Assembly (NCBI GenBank): GCA_005792355.1
Contig: SXSC01000282.1
Location: 18,187-82,186, forward strand
Origin: Opitutaceae bacterium
GTDB lineage: Bacteria > Verrucomicrobiota > Verrucomicrobiia > Opitutales > Opitutaceae
Reading direction: 5' to 3'
Length of the DNA stretch: 64,000 nt
Shown: positions 58,624 to 64,000 of the stretch, one piece after another
How the letters are laid out: the number at the start of each line of letters is the position of its first letter
How positions within the stretch are numbered: the first letter of the stretch is position 1
Translations under genes and position numbers: made by a program
Notes under the pieces: model-generated
Told to the model about the DNA's origin: nothing
Seen by the model: only the letters and a program-made list of their open reading frames with translations
Databases searched by the model: none

Positions 58624-60267
58624 TCAGTGCTTCGCTGACAGGCAGGCGCCGCAACCATTCACGAAGAAATCGTTGCCCTTGTCATCGACCAAAATGAAGG
58701 CCGGAAAATCCTGCACGTCGATTTTCCAGACGGCCTCCATTCCCAGCTCGGGATATTCGAGCACCTCAACGTGCCGGATGTTTTCCTTGGCGAGGATTGC
58801 CGCGGGCCCGCCGATGCTGCCGAGATAAAATCCGCCGTATTTCTTGCAGGCGTTCGTCACGGGCATGCCGCGGTTGCCCTTGGCCAGCATCACCAGCGAA
58901 CCGCCATGCGATTGAAAGAGATCAACATAGCTATCCATCCGGCCGGCAGTGGTCGGGCCGAATGATCCCGACGCGTATCCCGTGGGCGTCTTCGCCGGGC
59001 CGGCATAGTAGACCGGATGGTCCTTCAAGTACTGCGGCAGGCCCTGGCCGGCATCGATGCGTTCCTTCAGTTTGGCATGGGCGATGTCGCGCGCGACGAT
59101 TAAGGTTCCGGTCAACGACACCCGGGTCGTCACCGGGTGTTTCGAGAGTTCGGCGAGAATCTCGCGCATGGGACGGTCGAGATCGACGCGGACGATTCGG
59201 TCGTCCTTCCAGAGGCGGCGGGCCGCGGGGATGAAGCGTCCGGGGTTCGGCTCCATTTTTTCGAGGAAGATTCCGTCCCGCGTGATCTTTCCCTTGATAT
59301 TGCGATCCGCGCTGCACGAAACGCCCATGGCCACCGGGCAGCTGGCACCGTGGCGCGGCAGCCGGATGACCCGCACGTCGAGGGCAAAATATTTTCCGCC
59401 GAACTGCGCGCCGATTCCCGTGGCCCGTGCAATTTGCAGCACCCGCTCCTCCATCGCGAGATCCCGGAAGGCGCGACCGTGCTCGTTGCCGGTCACCGGC
59501 AGGGCGTCGAGATATTTCGCCGAGGCCAGTTTCAGTGTCTTCATGCACGCTTCCGCGCTCGTGCCGCCTACGATAAAAACCAGATGGTACGGCGGGCAGG
59601 CCGAGGTGCCGAGCAGCGGCAGCTTCTCGGCGACGAATTTCTCGAAGCTCTTCGGGTTCAGCAGCGCCTTGGTTTCCTGGAACAGAAACATCTTGTTCGC
59701 CGATCCGCCGCCCTTCGCCACGAAAAGAAATTCATACTTCGCCCCTTCCGTGGCCATGAGATCGATCTGGGCGGGAAGATTCGTTCCGGTATTGACCTCG
59801 TGCCACATGTCGAGCGGCGCGGTCTGGGAGTAGCGGAGATTTTCCTTGGTAAAACATTCGTAGATCCCGCGGGAGATCCACTCGGCGTCGTTGGCGCCCG
59901 TCCAGACTTGCTGGCCCTTTTTCGCGATCACCGCCGCGGTGCCGGTATCCTGACACATCGGCAGGATGCCCTCGGCGGCGATTTCAGCGTTTTTGAGCAG
60001 GGTCAGGGCGACATAGCGATCGTTGTCCGAAGCCTCGGGGTCGTCGAGGATGGCGGCCACCTGCTGCAGGTGGCTTGTCCGCAGCATGAAAGAGGTGTCG
60101 TGCAACGCTTGTTGCGCGAGAAACGCGAGAGACTCGGGTGCCACCTTGAGCATCTCCCGGCCCTCAAAGGTCGCGGCGCCCACACCTTCTTGGGAGAGCA
60201 GGCGGTACTCGGTCCCATCGGGACCAAGTGGAAGCGGATCCTGGTAGACGAAAGCTGGCGTGGCCAT
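58624..60267 (-). CDS. Class I fumarate hydratase (ORF open to 60363; start 60267)
   Basis: [90 protein letters not shown]. Confidence 0.92.
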   Translation of the reverse strand: MATPAFVYQDPLPLGPDGTEYRLLSQEGVGAATFEGREMLKVAPESLAFLAQQALHDTSFMLRTSHLQQVAAILDDPEASDNDRYVALTLLKNAEIAAEGILPMCQDTGTAAVIAKKGQQVWTGANDAEWISRGIYECFTKENLRYSQTAPLDMWHEVNTGTNLPAQIDLMATEGAKYEFLFVAKGGGSANKMFLFQETKALLNPKSFEKFVAEKLPLLGTSACPPYHLVFIVGGTSAEACMKTLKLASAKYLDALPVTGNEHGRAFRDLAMEERVLQIARATGIGAQFGGKYFALDVRVIRLPRHGASCPVAMGVSCSADRNIKGKITRDGIFLEKMEPNPGRFIPAARRLWKDDRIVRVDLDRPMREILAELSKHPVTTRVSLTGTLIVARDIAHAKLKERIDAGQGLPQYLKDHPVYYAGPAKTPTGYASGSFGPTTAGRMDSYVDLFQSHGGSLVMLAKGNRGMPVTNACKKYGGFYLGSIGGPAAILAKENIRHVEVLEYPELGMEAVWKIDVQDFPAFILVDDKGNDFFVNGCGACLSAKH

Positions 60268-60310
60268 GGGAGCAGTTTGGCCAGATTTTGCGGCCTGTAA
60301 AGGGGCGGTG

Positions 60311-60338
60311 CGGCACGACGAAACTTCTCGTCGTGCCG
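60311..60338. repeat. Perfect 11-bp-arm hairpin upstream of the fumarase gene
   Basis: CGGCACGACGA aacttc TCGTCGTGCCG. Confidence 0.75.
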
Positions 60339-60368
60339 TGAGCCCTGAGGCGTGACGATTCAATTCAA

Positions 60369-60454
60369 GGTGGAGCCGGCGGCTGGCCGGCAGACTCCTC
60401 CTCGGGCTTTGAGAGCGAACCGTTCAAGACCCGATGAGGACATCGGGTTCCACC
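60369..60454 (+). repeat. REPIN-like repeat, copy 3 (variant left half)
   Basis: GGTGGAGCCGGCGGCTGGCCGGC...GACCCGATGAGGACATCGGGTTCCACC. Confidence 0.75.
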
Positions 60455-60482
60455 CTGCAGTGCATTCCGATCGGGAGGGTCG

Positions 60483-61472
60483 TCACACGATCTTGAATTT
60501 CGGGAGATCCTGGCCGTCGATCAGCCCGACCGGCCGACCCCGGCGGTCGATCACAATCAAGTCGTCTATCTTGTGCGCTTCGAACAGCCGCAGCGCGTCG
60601 ACGCCGAGTGCGTCCTCGGCGATCACCCGGGGTCGGCGCGTCATGAACATCGCGACAGGTTTTTGGAGAAAATCCGGCCCGGTGAGCGCGCCACGGCGGA
60701 AATCCCCGTCGGTGAGAATGCCGGTGAGCCCGCCGGTTTTTTTCGCCACCAGGGCAATGCTGCCGCTCTTGGCCTTGGTCATCGCGAGAATGGCCTCCTG
60801 AGTTGACACGGTGTCGGGCGCGGTCGGCAACCGATCACCGGTGCGCATGATGTCGCTGACGCGGAGCAGGAGCACCCGGCCGAGGTTGCCGGCCGGGTGG
60901 TATTTGGCAAAGTCGTCGCGCGACAGTCCGCGGGCCTCCAGCAACACCATCGCGAGCGCATCACCGAGCGCGAGGGCCGCGGTCGTGCTCGCCGTCGGAG
61001 CCAGCTTGAGGGGGCAGGCTTCCCGCGGCACTCGGTACAGGAGCCTGAGGTCCGCATTGCGCGCGAGGTCGGAGTCCGGATTGCTGGTGAACGCGACGAT
61101 GCGCACCCCGAATCGCTTCAGCAGCGGCACCAGGCGCAGAATCTCGTCGGATTGACCGCTGTTACTCAGCAAGAAGGCGAGGTCGCCCTCGTCCACCAGC
61201 CCGAGATCGCCGTGCAACGCCTGCGTCGCATCGAGGAAACAGGAGGAGACTCCGGTGCTGTTAAACGTGGCCGCAATCTTCGCGGCGATGTGGGCGCTCT
61301 TGCCCACGCCGGAAAAGATCAATTTGCGCCCGGCGGCGCTGGCGGCGTCGACCGCCCGGGCGGTGGTGACAAACTCTCCGCCGAGGCGTTGCGCCGTTTT
61401 CGCCAGGGCGGCCTGTTCGATGCGAATGCACGCACGGGCGCGGGCGAGGACGGTTTTCGAGGAGAGTGACAT
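60483..61472 (-). CDS. kdsD: KpsF/KdsD-type sugar phosphate isomerase (SIS + 2 CBS)
   Basis: GRKLIFSGVGKSAHIAAKIAATFNSTGVSSCFLDATQALHGDLGLVDEGDLAFLLSNSGQSDEIL...KYHPAGNLGRVLLLRVSDIM. Confidence 0.93.
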   Translation of the reverse strand: MSLSSKTVLARARACIRIEQAALAKTAQRLGGEFVTTARAVDAASAAGRKLIFSGVGKSAHIAAKIAATFNSTGVSSCFLDATQALHGDLGLVDEGDLAFLLSNSGQSDEILRLVPLLKRFGVRIVAFTSNPDSDLARNADLRLLYRVPREACPLKLAPTASTTAALALGDALAMVLLEARGLSRDDFAKYHPAGNLGRVLLLRVSDIMRTGDRLPTAPDTVSTQEAILAMTKAKSGSIALVAKKTGGLTGILTDGDFRRGALTGPDFLQKPVAMFMTRRPRVIAEDALGVDALRLFEAHKIDDLIVIDRRGRPVGLIDGQDLPKFKIV

Positions 61473-61547
61473 TTAGAGTTTGAGTCGTCGGAGAGACGTG
61501 CGGAATTTAAGGCGAACGACTGCTCGTTCAATTCCTATTACTGCCTG

Positions 61548-62423
61548 ATGCCTGTCCGTCGCCAATTTTTCACCGTGCTCGTTTTGCTGCTGGCTCTGTT
61601 CGGAGCAGGCTGCGGCGATCGGGAAGGCGCGGCTCTGCCGGCGGAAATCGACGACCCCTATTACCTGCAAGGCAAACAGCTTCAGAAGCAGGGCCGGAAT
61701 CCGGAGGCGCTGAACGCGTTTCTGAAGGCCATCGATCGGCGTGGTGATAATCCCTGCCCCGAGTCGCACCTCGAGTCGGGGCTCATCTATCTCAATCACA
61801 CCAAAGATCCACTGGCGGCGTGTTATCACTTTCGGCGATATCTCAAGGCCCACCCAAATTCGAAGCAAACGCCGTACGTCCTCGGCATGGTCGAGGCCGC
61901 CAAACGCGAGTTCGCCCGCACGTTGCCCGGCCGCCCGCTGGACGATCAGTCGGTGCGCATGGCGTTCGACGAGGAGGTGGGCAAGCTGCGGCGCGACAAT
62001 GAGGAGCTTCGCGCGGAAGTTGCCGTCTTGCGGGGCGGCGGGGCCGTCCCGGTCAACCGGATGCCGCGCATGATTTCGCTCTCGCCGGAGGTGCTGGCAA
62101 CGCCGCCGCCCGTCGCCGCGAGCTTTGATTCGCCGGTCACCCCGGCGCCCGCTACACCGCGCATCATCCCGGCGACTCGTTTGCCTGTTGCCACCTCGCC
62201 GCAAATCACCGCACCGGCTCCCCGCGGCGGTGCGCCGATGGCCGCGTCCACGCGCTCCGGCGCCTCCGCCGTCCGGGCCCACACCGTCGTCGCCAAGGAC
62301 ACACTCTACAGCATCGCGCGTCGGTACAACGTGAAGGTCGAGGAGATCGCCGCCGCCAACCCCACGACCGTGCCGAAAGTCGGGGCGTCGCTGCGGGTGG
62401 GCACGGTCCTGAAGATCCCGTAG
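61548..62423 (+). CDS. LysM-domain lipoprotein
   Basis: Lipobox-like LLLALFGAGC; C-terminal HTVVAKDTLYSIARRYNVKVEEIAAANPTTVPKVGASLRVGTVLKIP. Confidence 0.88.
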   Translation: MPVRRQFFTVLVLLLALFGAGCGDREGAALPAEIDDPYYLQGKQLQKQGRNPEALNAFLKAIDRRGDNPCPESHLESGLIYLNHTKDPLAACYHFRRYLKAHPNSKQTPYVLGMVEAAKREFARTLPGRPLDDQSVRMAFDEEVGKLRRDNEELRAEVAVLRGGGAVPVNRMPRMISLSPEVLATPPPVAASFDSPVTPAPATPRIIPATRLPVATSPQITAPAPRGGAPMAASTRSGASAVRAHTVVAKDTLYSIARRYNVKVEEIAAANPTTVPKVGASLRVGTVLKIP

Positions 62424-62461
62424 CCGCCGGACGGATCTTCATTGCCGCTGACGATCGCCCG

Positions 62462-63613
62462 ATGCCTCGCACCTCGCAACGCACGTCGGTTTTCACCGAG
62501 TCTCTCATCCGCGAAATGTCGCGGGTCGCCGCGCGCCACGGCGCCATCAATCTGGCGCAGGGTTTTCCCGACTGGGATCCCCCGGCGGCGCTGATCCAGG
62601 CCGCGAAGGAGGCGATGGATGCGCACCGGCATCAATATGCCGTGACGTGGGGCTCGGCCGAATTGCGCACCGCGCTCGCGGCGAAGCTGACCCGGTTCAT
62701 GGATGTGCCGGTCGAGGCGGAGCGCGAACTCGTCGTCACGTGTGGCGCCACCGAGGCGATGATGGTGGCGATGATGACGGTCTGCGATCCCGGCGACCAG
62801 GTGGGGCTCTTCTCCCCCTTCTACGAGAACTACAGCGCCGATGCGATTCTCACGGGCGCCCGTCCGGTGCACGTCCCGCTGCACCCGCCGCAGTATCACT
62901 TCGATCCGGCGGAGCTGCGGCGGGCGTTCGCGGGCGGGCTGAAGGCGTTTGTGCTCTGCAATCCGTCCAATCCCTGCGGCCGCGTCTTCACGCGCGGTGA
63001 ATTGCTCCAGCTTGCGGCCCTCGCCGAGGAGTTCGACGTCTGGATCCTCACCGACGAGGTCTACGAGCACATCGTCTACGCGCCGCACCGGCACACCTAT
63101 TTCTCGACGCTGCCGGGCATGGCGCCCCGCACGCTGATGTGCTCGTCGCTGTCCAAAACGTTCTCGATCACGGGCTGGCGCCTCGGTTATGTCCACGCCT
63201 CATCCGAGGTGATCGCGCAGGCGCGCAAGGTGCACGATTTCCTCACCGTCGGGGCGGCGGCGCCGTTGCAGCATGCGGTGGTCACCGCGCTGAATTTTCC
63301 CGCGAGCTACTATGATGAACTCGGCGCGAAATACGCGGAGTCGCGCGACATCCTGCTCGGCTACCTCGACCGCACCGGGCTGAGATACACCCGGCCCGAG
63401 GGCGCGTATTTTGTGATGCTCGACATCTCACCGTTTGGCTATGCGAGCGATGTGGAGTTTGCGCATTGGATGACCCGCGAAATCGGCGTGGCGCCGGTGC
63501 CCGGCTCGAGTTTCTTCGCGCCGGGGGAGAATCGCTTCGTGCGGCTGAATTTTGCGAAGTCGCCGGCCACCCTGCACGCGGCGGGGGAGCGCCTGCTGAA
63601 GCTGCGGCGGTGA
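62462..63613 (+). CDS. Class I/II pyridoxal-phosphate aminotransferase
   Basis: INLAQGFPDWDPPAALIQAAKEAM; YAVTWGSAELRTALAAK; CNPSNPCGRVFTRGEL; SSLSKTFSITGWRLGYVHAS. Confidence 0.93.
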   Translation: MPRTSQRTSVFTESLIREMSRVAARHGAINLAQGFPDWDPPAALIQAAKEAMDAHRHQYAVTWGSAELRTALAAKLTRFMDVPVEAERELVVTCGATEAMMVAMMTVCDPGDQVGLFSPFYENYSADAILTGARPVHVPLHPPQYHFDPAELRRAFAGGLKAFVLCNPSNPCGRVFTRGELLQLAALAEEFDVWILTDEVYEHIVYAPHRHTYFSTLPGMAPRTLMCSSLSKTFSITGWRLGYVHASSEVIAQARKVHDFLTVGAAAPLQHAVVTALNFPASYYDELGAKYAESRDILLGYLDRTGLRYTRPEGAYFVMLDISPFGYASDVEFAHWMTREIGVAPVPGSSFFAPGENRFVRLNFAKSPATLHAAGERLLKLRR

Positions 63614-63645
63614 AGCGGCGAGCACCACGGCTCCCGCCGGCGGCG

Positions 63646-64000
63646 TCAGTGCTTTTCTTCGCCGGGGGCGGCGTGCTTGGTGGCGTTGGCCATCATCAGC
63701 CTGTCCGTCCAGGCGAGGGCGATCGCCGAGATCACGAACACGCAGTGGATGACGATCTGCCACATCACGTCGTGGTCTTTGTAGGTGGTCGTTTCCAGGC
63801 GCACTTCGATGAAGGTCTTCAGGAGATGGATTGAGGAAATGCTGATCAGCGCGGTGGCCAGCTTCACCTTGAGCGCGCCCGCATTGACGTGGAATCTCAG
63901 GTATCCCGCGCCACCTCCCAACAGCGTGAAACTCTGGGTGCCGCCGTCGAGCATGGGGCGTGGTTTGAGCGGGAAGCCGGTGTTTCCCAATTGGCTGGTG
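63646..64000 (-). CDS. YqhA/UPF0114-like membrane protein, N-terminus beyond window end
   Basis: LGNTGFPLKPRPMLDGGTQSFTLLGGGAGYLRFHVNAGALKVKLATALISISSIHLLKTFIE. Confidence 0.65.
   Translation of the reverse strand, partial: TSQLGNTGFPLKPRPMLDGGTQSFTLLGGGAGYLRFHVNAGALKVKLATALISISSIHLLKTFIEVRLETTTYKDHDVMWQIVIHCVFVISAIALAWTDRLMMANATKHAAPGEEKH

Overview
The window looks like a contiguous high-GC bacterial chromosome segment. Gene content suggests Verrucomicrobiota, probably Opitutaceae-like; this is inferred from content, with no taxonomic search run. Housekeeping genes: gyrB (3' end cut by the window start), a C4 zinc-ribbon protein, rnpB, rpsT, addB/addA, a 33-aa AURKAIP1/COX24-type ribosomal protein missing from the ORF track, a polyprenyl synthase, YjbQ, class I fumarase, a KdsD-like isomerase, a LysM lipoprotein, an aminotransferase and a YqhA-like gene (cut by the window end). 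The accessory material is dominated by type IV pilus/type II secretion-like parts. Three paralogous prepilin trios (PilV-like, PilW-like, large PilX-like) lie at 9.4-20.7 kb. A tightly coupled pilM-N-O-P-like/secretin operon at 30.9-35.6 kb runs with a start/stop overlap into an 18.9-kb gene for a ~6,310-aa secreted protein. That protein has about 45 Ig-like domains, two beta-propeller-like regions and an end-to-end internal duplication of its whole architecture. No pilB, pilC, pilD or pilT is present, so any complete machine would need parts encoded elsewhere. Other observations: a shared inverted DNA motif (GGNCCTA-N6/7-TAGGNCC) upstream of a sigma/kinase operon, two prepilin operons and a response regulator; a small Gly-rich peptide module shared by one PilX-like protein and the giant protein; an enlarged rnpB; and several REPIN/MITE-like inverted repeats. 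No CRISPR array, tRNA, rRNA or intact transposase was recognised.
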